Positions 10,496 through 20,782 are shown, numbered from the stretch's first letter. The stretch is 64,000 nt of DNA from Macrolepiota albuminosa (GCA_027475525.1 JAMWFC010000012.1:631830-695829), one strand, 5' to 3'. Notes: generated by a model from the sequence alone, not told the origin. Numbers and translations: made by a program.

Positions 10496-11149
10496 GTGGT
10501 CGTGGAGGAGGAGGAGTACGTCACAGTCAACATACATGATGACGTCTATGACAATGAGTACTACAGTTGTGACAGCGACTCTGAGTGCCTAGCGGCGATG
10601 ACGGACTGGCCGTCCACAAATGATCCCGAACGGAATAACGTGGTTCGGATGAAGAAGGTGACTCTTCGTCGTGCAGAGGGCACTTTGCAGCGCCCTACAT
10701 TGAAACGAGCAGACAAGGAGTGCCTGGTCTCGTATGTGGACGTAGACGGCCACAAGGCATGGACCCTATGGGACTCTGGGAGTACTACATTGGGCATAAC
10801 ACCCCAGTTCGCCCATGTGTACGGAATATCCGTACAGGAGTTGGATACGCCATTGGCGTTACAGCTGGGCACCATAGGGAGCCGAGCCATGGTGCAGTAT
10901 GGGACAAATGTGAATGTCCAAACGCTGGGCTCACGTAGCCGTGAATACATGAATGTAGCGAACTTTGATCGCTACGACATGATACTGGGAACGCCATTCA
11001 TGCGGCGTAACAAAGTCATATTAGACTTTGACCATTCTCAGGTGCTAGTGAATGGGAAAGTGATCCCAGCCAAGCGAGCTACAGCAGACGACACTGATAA
11101 TTGTCTGCGACGTCATCGCACTACGGAGAAACGCAAGGACTCTCCATGA
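10496..11149 (+). CDS. B1 aspartic protease (retropepsin)
   Basis: 217 codons. The active-site loop is WTLWDSGSTTLGITPQFAH; after about 80 residues comes YDMILGTPFMRRNKVILDF, matching the ILGxPWLxxxxxxIDW block of Gypsy proteases. It would act as a homodimer to cut Gag-Pol. The N-terminal 60 residues are acidic. It is a separate ORF between gag and pol, intact in this copy; B2 has an equivalent ORF (19681-20313, minus) in which the mitochondrial insert sits just before its start. Confidence 0.85.
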   Translation: MVVEEEEYVTVNIHDDVYDNEYYSCDSDSECLAAMTDWPSTNDPERNNVVRMKKVTLRRAEGTLQRPTLKRADKECLVSYVDVDGHKAWTLWDSGSTTLGITPQFAHVYGISVQELDTPLALQLGTIGSRAMVQYGTNVNVQTLGSRSREYMNVANFDRYDMILGTPFMRRNKVILDFDHSQVLVNGKVIPAKRATADDTDNCLRRHRTTEKRKDSP

Positions 11150-11359
11150 CTGGGCCAGCGCAGAGTGCCGGCCGTGGAGGATGTGGAGGAAGAAGTGCAG
11201 GCTATGCCTGGACTGAGTGCAGACCACAACGTGGTAATGATGAGTGAGGAGGAGTATCAAGCCTTCAAGAGGAGCAACAAGCGAATAATCGCTCCTGATG
11301 TTTGAGGCGCAAAGCCTCCAGACAAGCGCCATCAAAAGGCGAGACAACGGGAGGACTCA

Positions 11360-14300
11360 GTGGATGTATGTCCACCTACGTCCTCACAAGTCAAGTTGGA
11401 AGACTTGAGAGACAGCATCCAAGAGGCAGAAGCCTCAGGAGAGGGGGACACACGGTCCCTATGGGAGCGACCAGCCCCCCTGCCGGAGTACGACTGGGCA
11501 TACGACCCCCGAATGCCGCAAGAGTGGAACAAGCTGGTGGCAGCCACGTGTGCGCAAAATGCACACCAGAGACGGATGACCGTCAACCCAGCGTATTGCC
11601 AGCCAGCCTCAGACGAGGTGTCCGTAGCGTACTCACTTGTACGTGAGGGGAAAAGCCTCGTGGCCTATAAGGCAGCGGCAGCGGATGCTCTGCTGAGACT
11701 ACATATACCTGATGACAGTGTCAATCGGGTGCTCGCAATGCGTGAGCAGTATGCACCGCCACCTCGGCCACCCTCAGAGACGGTGGAAGTACTTCCCCCG
11801 GTGCATATGAAGGGGAAGCAGAAGGCGACAAGCCTTAGTGAAGAAGATATTCCTCGGTTGCGTCAGCAATGGCAAGAAGAATTTGCCGACATGGTCAACG
11901 GGACCAAGGAGGAGCTGCCGCCATGGCGGGAGGTGAACCATGAGATTAATCTCATAGACGAGAGCAAGCAGTATAAGTATTACTTGCCGCGCTGTCCGCG
12001 CGCCCTCCAGAAGCAACTATGCGATAAGACTAATCGCTATTTGAATGCTCAATGGTGGTCCCCATGCACCACCGCTCAAGCTGCACCATTATTGTGCATC
12101 CCGAAGAAGGATGGAACCCTTCGAACAGCTCTTGATGCGCGTCAGCGCAATGACAACACCATAAAGGATGTAACTCCTTTACCAGATCAGGAGGTGATCT
12201 GGGAAGACGTGGCTCGGGCGAAGTATCGCTCGAAGATCGACCTTACTGACGCTTACGAGCAGGTGCGCATTCGCACCGAGGACGTACCCAAGACCGTATT
12301 TGCGTCGATCATGGGTACATTCACGAGCAATATAATGCAGATTGGAGACTGCAATGCTCCAGCAACTTTCCAGAGGCTAATGACCTCTATCTTCCAAGAC
12401 GTAATAGGACGTTTCATGCACGTCTACTTAGATGACATATTCATCTACTCGGATACTATGGAGGAGCATGAGCAGCACCTCAGAGTCGTATTCGAACGAC
12501 TGCGCAAGTACAAGTTGTACTTGAAGTGGAAAAAATGTGAGCTCTACGCTCAGAGTATAGACTGCCTAGGGCATGTCATAGATGAGCAGGATATCCACCC
12601 TGATCAGGACAAGCTCAATCGTATTCGGGAGTGGCGCATGCCCCGAAACTACAATGACATCCAATGATTCGTTGGCCTTGTCAACTACATATCGAGCTTC
12701 TTGCCCGATGTCACAGCCTATACTGGGCCACTTATGGCCATGACACAGAACGGGTCACCGTTCAATTGGAGGCCGTTGCACCAGCGGTGCTTCGAGATGG
12801 TCAAACAGATCTGTACAAAGACTCCGGTGATTCGACCAATTGACCCTAGATGGGACGAGCCGATATGGCTCATTTGTGACGTGTCCAAGACAGGCGTCGG
12901 AGCCATGTACGGCCAGGGAAGCAGCTGGCAGACGTGCCGCCCAGCAGGGTTCATGTCGAAGAAGTTCACGACGGCCCAGCAAAACTATGCGGTGCACGAG
13001 CTGGAGACTCTTGCCATACTCGAGGCCCTCCTCAAGTGGGAGGATAAGCTGATGGGATACCCCATCCACATCATAACAGACCACAAGGCCCTTGAGTTCT
13101 TTAAAACTCAGGTGAACTTGTCACCGCGTCAGCGACGGTGAATAGACTACATGTCGAGATACCAGTTCGACATCACCTATGTTAAAGGTGAACTCAACAA
13201 AGTGGCAGACTGCTTGTCATGCTACTTTGAGAGTGATGTAGTCGGGGAGGCTCACGAGCCTCATGAGTATGTGCAGGCAGACTGCTGCATAGACCCTGAT
13301 GGAGAGGATTTACCTCTCCACCGATACCAGGAGCTCAGGGAGCATGTCCTGGAAGTACGTGCTATGCGTGACGATGAACGGAGGCGAAGCACTCGCCTCA
13401 GAGAGCAGCGTGAAGAGCGGGATGTAGCCGCCCAGTTGCTCAAGGAGCATGAAGCCGTGGACCCAGCGTCTACTAGGGAGCACGAGCGCCACGATGCACC
13501 TGTTACGCTTGCAGAGATGCTCGAAGGCGAATTGCCTTCATCCCAGCCTCCTAGCCTGGTCAATGACGACTTCCGGCAGGAGGTGGTGCAGGACTATGGC
13601 AATGATTCTCTCTTCGCCGAGATAATCGCCAATCCTGACGACCATCCTTGGTTCAGGCATGAGCCTGGTGGACTGATCACGACGGAGAACCGTCAAGGGG
13701 TGGCAGTGGTCTGCCTCCCCTGTACGCGAACCATTGTTACGCGGGTCTTGGACCAGGCCCATGCACTGGTGGGGCACTTTGGTGCCGCCCAGACGTTGGG
13801 CTACATCCGAAGATGGTATTGGTGGCCACGTATGGCCCAGGAAGTGACCAAGTTTTGCGCCTCATGCGCAGCATGTCAGAGGGCAAAGTTGCCCCCTGGA
13901 TCCCCTCCCGGGAAGCTACACCAGCTACCCGTGCCGGTGAAACCCTGGGATTCAATTGGAATGGACTTCGTAGGTCCCTTTCCCGAGTCCAGAGGGTTCA
14001 ACTACCTCTGGGTAGTCATATGCCGCATGACGAGCATGGTGCACCTCATACCGGTGCGAACTACATTGACGGCTAAGGAGCTGTCATGGATCTACCTGAG
14101 GGAGATCGTTAGGCTGCATGGGCTGCCTAGCACCATTGTGAGCGACTGTGACTCAAAGTTTACGTCTCAATGGTGGAGAGAACTCCACAAACTGCTAGGA
14201 GCGCGACTTCTCATGTCGACGTCCTTCCATCCTCAAATGGATGGGCAGACAGAGCGGGCTAACCGCAGTATAGGTCAGATTTTGAGGGCAGTTGTTCGCC

Positions 14301-15052
14301 CTGACCAACGGGACTGGGTGGACTGGTGTCCACTCACTGAGTTCACGATTAACGTGAGTATCTCAGATACCACAGGGTATGCGCCCTTTGAACTCAACGG
14401 AGGGTACTTGCCCTCCATGCTGCACGAAGTTCGTGCTGATACAGTGGCTCACCGCGGAGTTGTCGAGTTCGCCAGGCAGGCCCTGGAGAACATCGCGGCG
14501 GCGCATGACGCCATCATAGAGGCGCGAGTCTTCCAGGCGAAAAACGCCAATCACCGTAGGCGAGCAGACCCGCCAATAGCAGTAGGAGCGTTGGTCTACC
14601 TATCAACGCGTAATCTGAAGCTCCCAAAGGGACGGGCGAGTAAACTCTGCCCGAAGTGGGTAGGCCCATACCGCGTCCTAGACGCAGAGCCAAGTACCTC
14701 CAACTACGTGTTGGAGCTGCCTCTGGCATTACAGGAACGACGCATCGTTCCTAAGTTTCATGTGTCGCTGTTGCGACCTTACAGCGTGTCTGACGATGTG
14801 CTGTTCCCTAACAGGGCAACCCTGGGCCCCTATGATTTTGGGGCTCAAGATGATGATGAATGGTTCGTTGAGTGCATAATTGGGCACCGGTGGACTGAGC
14901 GTAACACGCTCGAGTTTGAGGTACGTTGGTCTCTGGGGGACACAACATGGGAGCCACACTCCCATTGCTCCAAGTTAGCGGCACTTGACCGTTATTTGGA
15001 GTTGAAGGGCGTTAAGCGCCCACATCAATTAAGTAAGCGTGCCGGCGCTTAA
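11360..15052 (+). pseudogene. B1 pol: RT, RNase H, integrase, chromodomain
   Basis: One coding frame with two in-frame TGA (at 12665 and 13139). RT: AAPLLCIPKKDGTLRTALDA, KIDLTDAYEQVRI, NAPATFQRLMTSIF, VYLDDIFIYSDT (catalytic DD). RNase H: WLICDVSKTGVGAMYGQG, ELETLAILEALLKW, IITDHKALEFF. Integrase: zinc finger HALVGHFGAAQTLGYIRRWY ... CASCAACQRAK; core Asp in IGMDFVGPFP, Asp in TIVSDCDSKFTSQWW, Glu in QTERANRSIGQ. C-terminal chromodomain: WFVECIIGHRWTERN ... FEVRWSLGDTTWEPHSH, which in chromoviruses targets integration to marked chromatin. The stops sit where Arg (QxFVGLVNYI) and Trp (RxIDYMSRYQF) are expected, so they arose by single transitions. All catalytic residues are intact. Confidence 0.93.
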
Positions 15053-15154
15053 TTTGATTGGCAGTGCCGATCGCAGCTTGGCTGAGTTGGTCAGCAGCTG
15101 TGGCTGAAACACGTCTTAAAAGGCAAAATTTCTTTTTCGCTTTTTTCCCCAACT

Positions 15155-16597
15155 ATGGACAACATGCCCGTGGACCTGAGTGAACAGCAGCAGCAGCAGC
15201 TACAGCAGCAACAGTTTGAGAGTACGCCATCGGTCTTACCGTCGGCTGAAGGGGGGGGGGCAGATGGCTCCCCCGCTTGCCCAAAATGCGCCCCAGTGGG
15301 GACAATCGCAACAAGCTGTGGGCTTCCCACAGCAGCAGCAACCACTAGCGGCGGGCTACCTGCCGCAGCAGCCGGTGATCAGTGGCTATCCGCCACTTCA
15401 AACCATGCAGGGCAACTTCATGCCCCAGAACGCACCTGTGGGCGGCTATCAGCCCCAACAACCAGTACAGGGCGCTTATGCGCCACATCACACTGAGGGC
15501 CAATTCCAGCAACAGGCCTATGGGGGGCTAGTCAGCCCCCAAGCAGCGTCAGCATGGAGGCAGCTTGCCCCCGTACCGGCAACAGGGCAACTGGGGACAC
15601 ATCCTTTTCCCCAGTTTACCGCCCCGGCGCACTACCCTGGGATGGGTGGTGTGCCCGTAATGATGCCGTACCCCCCGGCTTGGATGGGGGCTTGGGGCGC
15701 AATGCCCCAGTACAGCGACTCGCATGAGTCACAAGCCAAGGGAGGCCGGTTGATTTCCCTGTCGACCACAGCACCAATTGACAATCTAGAGGGACGCAAA
15801 GCATCCCTCGTGCAGGCCACCGCGGCCAGATTTCCCTGTCGACCACAGCACCAATTGACAATCTAGAGGGACGCAAAGCATCCCTCGTGCAGGCCACCGC
15901 GGCCATTGAAAGTACAGAAACTTTTAATACAGAACAGAGCATCAGTTCATCGGCTGATGCGCTGACGGAGAGCTTGGCCAAGCTCTCCTTGCTACAGCGG
16001 CTGGAAATGCCGCACCAATCCGAGCCCAGCTTGGAAGAAGAGTCGCGTCCTCGACATGACAAAGGAAAAGCACGGGCTGTCGAGCCCACTCACAACCAGG
16101 ACTTAGTCCTGGCTACCCTTCTCCAACGTCTGGGAGATAACGGGTACGATGTACTCGCAGAGTCATCATTCCTCCGCGATGCGGAGGCAGTCGTCCTCAT
16201 CTGCCGGATAATGGACGACATGGATCATATGCGCGCTCAGCACAAAACGGATCTCCTTGCCCTATTGGCCGCTTGTAAGCGGCAGACTACACCCCCGAGT
16301 CGGGACACCGACTCCAGCAAAAGGGCGCGTCGGCAAGGAGTGGAGGACGCGCCCTCCCGCTTGATTAAGTCGAGCATTGCTGCCCCCGGCCGGGAGGCCG
16401 GCCTAGGACGGGACATCCTTCCCTATGAAGATGTCCCTGCTCTAGCCACCCCCCGGCTTATCCAGCGCCTCGCCAGTGGCGCATCTGAGGTCGCGTCTTC
16501 ACGACCAGTATCCGTGGTTTCCACCATGTACTCTGAGGAGCAGAGTTCCAGGGGCGTGAGCACACGCCCCACCAAGGCTAAGGCCTCACTACCCTGA
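15155..16597 (+). CDS. B1 accessory region part 1, Gln/Pro-rich
   Basis: Three frames are one gene in disguise. It opens MDNMPVDLSEQQQQQ at 15155, shifts at a run of ten G (about 15249-15258) into the frame with GYQPQQP-type repeats, and shifts again at the 77-bp duplication 15752-15905. Removing one 77-bp copy joins that frame exactly to the frame of 15887-16597. The product would be about 455 residues: a low-complexity Gln/Pro/Gly half, then a charged, helical half with nuclear-type basic patches (SSKRARRQG). No known domain. It begins about 100 bp after pol and ends with TGA 16595-16597, in the same frame as the next ORF. Confidence 0.6.
15752..15905. repeat. Exact 77-bp tandem duplication in B1
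   Basis: Copies 15752-15828 and 15829-15905 are identical and flanking bases differ on both sides. Removing one copy joins the two halves of accessory ORF 1. One of 15 such events; see findings. Confidence 0.95.
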
Positions 16598-16642
16598 AAG
16601 GATTGTCGGGGTAAGCAACCGGAAGGGCACGCCTACGTCAAC

Positions 16643-18472
16643 GTGCACTTCCCCGAGAATGCCCCGAAAGGGGCCCTAGGGGCTAACATCCCCTTTTTAC
16701 CCGCTATACTGGTAGAGGGCCTACCAGCCCGACTCTCGCGGTGTGTGTGGGCAATGGACCCACGGTCTGAGAAGTCAGAGCCGGAGAGGCTGCCATCCCC
16801 GCCCTCCGACGACGATTGGTATGAGGAGCCTGAAGAGGCTCGTATGGAATCCCCTGTGCCGCACAAGACGGCAGCACAACATATGGCGTGCAAACGGCGC
16901 AACAGCAATCAACGGGCCAAGATGGAACGTCGGGTGCAGGATAGCGCCAAGCAAGGAGCTGCCCTCCTCGAGGACCAAACCAGGCGCATCCCTGATGCAC
17001 TCGGTGTTGTGATCTATCAAGATCACACTATTGAGCGCCAAAACTCATTCTTTGGCGCGGGGTTAGCTCCCCAATTCTATTGGTCACCAATGACCAATAC
17101 CATCTTTGTCGGGCAAGAAGCCCGCACAGCCAGGTCCTTCGAGGACGATAAACAGGGCAACGCCGCGGCGACGCCCCACAACAGTAAGGTGTACCAAGTG
17201 GCACCTCGCAGGTTTCCCCGCAGTCCTCGAGAAGTCTGCAGACTTCATGCACTGGTTAACAACCAGTTTACGCCGCTTCGTCAGCGTCAGTTGGGCTACC
17301 TCTTGCTCAACGAATTCAAGTGGGTGGCGCTCAACTGCCACCCTACGGCCCGAGACAGAGCTATGTCTCATTTACTCGACGAGGTTGAGTATAGGACTAT
17401 CGCGGTACCCTTCGCGAGTCCAGAGGAGCGGGAGAATGTCCCGCAAATGATTGTGCCGTCGCAGCTCTATCGCCGCAAAGAGGGAGGGAAAATTGCCTTC
17501 GTCGGCCTTACCCCCCCTGATCCAAAGCAACCATTTGCTTTGGACTACCTGGGCTCATACGCCCTCCTCTATGGACGTCCTGGGACGTCCAACGTGTGGA
17601 CCGGTCTGGCCATGGACCGAGCCATGCGCATTCATTGGCGCAGCCTCTTTGGGTTTGCGCTTGTACGTGCCCTCAGCGCCAGCCGCCCCTCCAAGGCCAC
17701 GGTACACAAGTACCTGGCCTACATCTTCGCCAGGCCAGGCCTCTACAAAGAGGCCGTGGCTGAGTACGAGGCGGCCACGGGGCAAGTCTTTGAGCCCCTC
17801 CACGCCGACGACCCTACCTTCGAGGTTCAGGCTGTGAACATCCCGGAAGCGTCAGCTTCCGTGTTCACCACTTCGGACGTGTTACGCGTCCTTCTTCACA
17901 ATCAAATTCTGGTCAGCTGGGCTGACCACGCATATACTTATGGGGTCACCTACTTGGCCCATCTATTCTTCAGCAACAGCCGGCTCTACAACGAGGCGGC
18001 TGCTATCGACAACGAGAGGCTACAACGCCTCGACCACTACGGTACACCCCAGTCCATCCCTCAGTGGGATGGGTGGCGCGAGGCCACCATTGGCAATCGC
18101 CAACGCCTGATGCTCCAGCAGCAGGACAGTCGTCGTGCATACAACAACGCGCTCGCCAAGGGGATGTACCTCTTCATCGGGCAAGACATTCATGCCCGCA
18201 AAATCTGGACGCGCCAGTACCCGTCCGACACCGGGGATCTGCCTGATCCCCAACCACCTGTCCCGGGGTCGACCATCGACCCCAATCTCACACTGTCCCC
18301 CCTCCGGGACTATGATGATTCCCTGCCAGTAGCAGGGCCTTCGGGTACTTTCTACGTGCCCGCACCCGAGGATGAACTCCTCGACTACGACATGGATGAC
18401 GCGACTGCCGATCCATTCCGGGAGCCTGGAGACTCTCCCATTGCCCCCGTCCCTGACTTACCGACGGCATGA
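16643..18472 (+). CDS. B1 accessory region part 2, 609 codons
   Basis: An intact frame filling the space up to the 3' LTR, in the same frame as part 1 and separated from it by one TGA and about 15 codons. The two may once have been one protein of about 1,080 residues. The first 150 residues are charged and disordered. From about 160 to 480 it is globular, with LHALVNNQFTPLRQRQLGYL, ALDYLGSYALLYGRPG and YGVTYLAHLFFSNSRLYNEA. The end is acidic and Pro-rich. No transmembrane segment or signal peptide, so it is not an envelope protein. I recognise no family. Length and integrity argue for selection until recently. Confidence 0.65.
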   Translation: MHFPENAPKGALGANIPFLPAILVEGLPARLSRCVWAMDPRSEKSEPERLPSPPSDDDWYEEPEEARMESPVPHKTAAQHMACKRRNSNQRAKMERRVQDSAKQGAALLEDQTRRIPDALGVVIYQDHTIERQNSFFGAGLAPQFYWSPMTNTIFVGQEARTARSFEDDKQGNAAATPHNSKVYQVAPRRFPRSPREVCRLHALVNNQFTPLRQRQLGYLLLNEFKWVALNCHPTARDRAMSHLLDEVEYRTIAVPFASPEERENVPQMIVPSQLYRRKEGGKIAFVGLTPPDPKQPFALDYLGSYALLYGRPGTSNVWTGLAMDRAMRIHWRSLFGFALVRALSASRPSKATVHKYLAYIFARPGLYKEAVAEYEAATGQVFEPLHADDPTFEVQAVNIPEASASVFTTSDVLRVLLHNQILVSWADHAYTYGVTYLAHLFFSNSRLYNEAAAIDNERLQRLDHYGTPQSIPQWDGWREATIGNRQRLMLQQQDSRRAYNNALAKGMYLFIGQDIHARKIWTRQYPSDTGDLPDPQPPVPGSTIDPNLTLSPLRDYDDSLPVAGPSGTFYVPAPEDELLDYDMDDATADPFREPGDSPIAPVPDLPTA

Positions 18473-18517
18473 CCGTCGTATTATCTCAAGACCGTAGCTC
18501 GGTCTGATTGGGGGGTG

Positions 18518-18752
18518 TGTAGCGTAGTCCGCTATGTGGCGTTGGCCACATAGCTTTACTTACTGTATTAGATATTATATTATATTTATTATAATAAATA
18601 TAATATATTAATTACTTTACTATATATACGTACATATGTGCTGCTTATTAAGCAGCTTATTTTGTGTTTATACTACATAGTCAATAGACCGGACTGGTCT
18701 GATTCTGTGCAGTGTGAACCTAAGCTCTCACAATCCCTGTAACTTCGTTACA
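18518..18752 (+). repeat. 3' LTR of B1 (235 bp)
   Basis: TGTAGCGTAG...CGTTACA, matching the 5' LTR at both ends and in the hairpins. It is preceded by the purine tract TTGGGGGGTG (18508-18517), the expected plus-strand primer. The last 77 bases (18675-18751) are repeated exactly once more at 18752-18828, which is one of the assembly-type duplications and not part of the element. Confidence 0.92.
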
Positions 18753-18830
18753 CATAGTCAATAGACCGGACTGGTCTGATTCTGTGCAGTGTGAACCTAA
18801 GCTCTCACAATCCCTGTAACTTCGTTACAC

Positions 18831-19317
18831 GTGGGCAGCGCAGCAAGTGATACTTGTATTGCTTGCTCTCATCTATGAGATTAATCTCCTGGTTCACTTC
18901 CCGCCAGGGCGGGAGCTCCTCCTTGGTCTCATTGGCCATATCAGCAAATTCCTCTTGCCATTGCTGACACAACCGAGGTATCTCTTCCTCACAAAGGCTT
19001 GTCGTCTTCTGTTTCCCCTTCAGACGTACTGGGGGAAGTACCTCCACTGTTTCCGATGGTGGCCGAGGCTGTGGTGCATATTGCTTGTGCATTGCAAGCA
19101 CCCAATTAACACTGTCATCGGATATATGCAGTCTCAGTGGTGGATCCACTACCGCTGCCTTACAAGCCACAAGGCTTATCCCTTCACATACGAGTGAATA
19201 TGCTATGGACACTTTGTCCAAAGCTGGCTGGCAATACGCTGTTGTGACGGTCATCTGTTGCTGGTGTGCATTTTGCGCACATGTGGCTGCCACCAGTTCA
19301 TTCCATTCCTGCAGCAT
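18831..19317 (-). pseudogene. B2 pol N-terminal fragment
   Basis: Matches the B1 pol start almost residue for residue: EWNELVAATCAQNAHQ, EVLPPVRLKGKQK, EEFADMANETKEELPPWREV, NLIDESKQYKYHL. The sequence leaves the family at 18831 before any RT motif. The frame continues by chance into LTR sequence. Confidence 0.85.
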
Positions 19318-19680
19318 TTGTAGGTCATATGCCCAGTCGTAGTCAGGAAGGGGAGCTGGTTGCTCTTATAAGGACCGTGTGTCCTCACAGTATGAGGCTT
19401 TTGCCTCTCGATTGCTGTCCCTCAAGTCATCCAACTTGACTTGAGAGGACATAGGTGGACATATATCCACTGATTTCTCAGGCTTCTTCACTTTTTGCTG
19501 CCGTCTGTCAGGAGGCTTTGCGCCTCAAACAGCACGAGCAAGTATTCGCTCGTCTCCCATCTTGGAGGCTTGATATTCCTCCTCGCTCATCATTACCACA
19601 TTGTGGTCTGAGCTCAGCCCAGGCATAGCCTGTACTTCCTCATCCACATCCTCCACTGCTGGCACTTTGCGCCAACCGAG

Positions 19681-20313
19681 TCATGGAGAGTCCTTGCGCT
19701 TCTTCATAGTGCAGTGACATCGCAGGCGATTATCAGTGTCGTCTGCAGTAGCCTGTTTGGCTAGGATTACTTTCCCATTTACTAGCACCTGACAGTGCTC
19801 AAAGTCTAGCATGACTTTGTTATGCCGCATGAATAGTGTTTCCAGTATCATATCATAGCAATCAAAGTTTGCTACATCCATGTATTTCTGGCTATGTGAG
19901 CCCAGTGTCTGGACAGTTACATTCGTCCCATACTGCACCATAGCATGGCTCCCTACCATGCCCAACTGCAATGCCAACGGCATATCTAACTCCTGTATGG
20001 AGATTCTGTACATGTGAGCGGACTGGGGCATTATACTGGAAGTAGTACTCCCGGAGTCCCATAACGTCCAAGCTTTGTGGCCATTCACCTCCACATACGA
20101 GATCAGGCACTCCTTATCTGCCCGCTTCAATGTAGGGCACTGCAAAGTGCCCTCTGCTCGACAAAGAGTCACCTTCTTTATCCGAACCATGTTATTCTTG
20201 TTATGATCGTTTGAGGATGGCCAATCCGTCATTGCCGCTAGGCATTCCGAGTTGCTGTCGCGACTGTAGTACTCGTTGTCATAGACGTCGTCGTATACGT
20301 TGACTATAACCAA
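19681..20313 (-). CDS. B2 aspartic protease
   Basis: 210 codons, homologous to the B1 protease. Active site WTLWDSGSTTSSIMPQSAH and downstream YDMILETLFMRHNKVMLDF, where the usual GxPF/GTPF is changed to ETLF, so activity is doubtful. The upstream end of the frame runs into the mitochondrial insert at 20311. Confidence 0.82.
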   Translation of the reverse strand: MVIVNVYDDVYDNEYYSRDSNSECLAAMTDWPSSNDHNKNNMVRIKKVTLCRAEGTLQCPTLKRADKECLISYVEVNGHKAWTLWDSGSTTSSIMPQSAHMYRISIQELDMPLALQLGMVGSHAMVQYGTNVTVQTLGSHSQKYMDVANFDCYDMILETLFMRHNKVMLDFEHCQVLVNGKVILAKQATADDTDNRLRCHCTMKKRKDSP

Positions 20314-20782
20314 AGGCCTGAGTAGAAGGAGAAGGCCGAAGGCCTTATGTCTGTAGTACGTAGTAGGTTCTACTCCACTTACATTTATGTAAGGAAGGCG
20401 GACCTAAGTCAGAAATTCAAAGCCCACAGCCAAAAAGAATTTCTGTAAAAGAGCAACGAGTAGATGGTAGTTATTTTGGAGCAATTTATCCAAAATTAAG
20501 GTGTACTCTAATGGGTTTCGAAAGAAATTATCAAATCAAAATCCCTTCTAACCAATTAAATAAAAAATTATTTTTTACAAAATCTGAAACTAAAATAAAT
20601 CCTTGGTTTTTAACAGGGTTTGTGGATGGTGAAGGTTGTTTTTCTATTAAAATACAGCATAATGCTAAATTAAAAACTAAATGGAGAGTTAGACCTGTTT
20701 TTTCTATTACTTTACATGTCAAAGATGTATCTTTATTAGAATCAATAAAAAATAACTTAGGCCCTTGCCCCCCAGACCGGCG
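20311..20782 (+). other. Mitochondrial-type insert in B2 (NUMT or chimera)
   Basis: Compared with B1, the B2 sequence is interrupted between GGAGGAGTAC and GT(T/C)A(T/C)AGTCAAC with no loss of element bases and no visible target duplication. The 472-bp insert is AT-rich with GC-rich ends (AGGCCGAAGGCCT at the left, GCCCTTGCCCCCCAGACCGG at the right), the style of fungal mitochondrial GC clusters. It carries part of a LAGLIDADG homing-endonuclease gene. Known: fungal mitochondrial group I introns carry such genes and mitochondrial DNA can be copied into nuclear break sites. Inference: a NUMT captured in the retroelement; an assembly chimera is the alternative. Confidence 0.72.
20511..20763 (+). 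pseudogene. LAGLIDADG homing endonuclease fragment
   Basis: From ATG 20511 the frame reads MGFERNYQIKIPSNQLNKKL, then PWFLTGFVDGEGCFSIKIQ, the first LAGLIDADG helix with its catalytic acidic residue (here FVDGEG), followed by the usual strand pair (WRVRPVFSITLHVKDVSLLE). The frame is also open upstream of the ATG (GSYFGAIYPKLRCTL), as in intron-encoded enzymes. It stops being endonuclease at about 20763, where GC-rich DNA and then B2 sequence follow, so the second half of the enzyme is missing. Codon use is AT-rich, unlike neighbours. No TGA occurs, so the genetic code cannot be judged. Confidence 0.85.

Larger units (their letters stand above)
7473..18752 (+). mobile_element. Ty3/Gypsy chromovirus B1, 11.3 kb with extra 3' ORFs
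   Basis: Bounded by LTRs 7473-7706 and 18518-18752, both TG...CA. Inside, on the plus strand: gag (7814-10376, broken), protease (10496-11149), RT-RNase H-integrase-chromodomain (11360-15052, two in-frame stops), then about 3.3 kb of further coding sequence (15155-18472) before a purine-rich tract at 18507-18517 and the 3' LTR. One 77-bp duplication inside (15752-15905) is probably an assembly artefact, so the true length is about 11.2 kb. Left flank is element A, right flank is the inverted copy B2, with no matching 5-bp duplication. The LTRs are similar but differ in their AT-rich middle, so the insertion is not very recent. Confidence 0.92.

Noticed and set aside
12665..13141. Programmed stop readthrough in B1 pol
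   Set aside because: Both stops are single transitions at expected Arg and Trp codons, so plain mutation is simpler.
16643..18472. Envelope-like gene in B1 (errantivirus-type)
   Set aside because: The position fits, but there is no signal peptide, transmembrane segment or cysteine pattern of an envelope protein.
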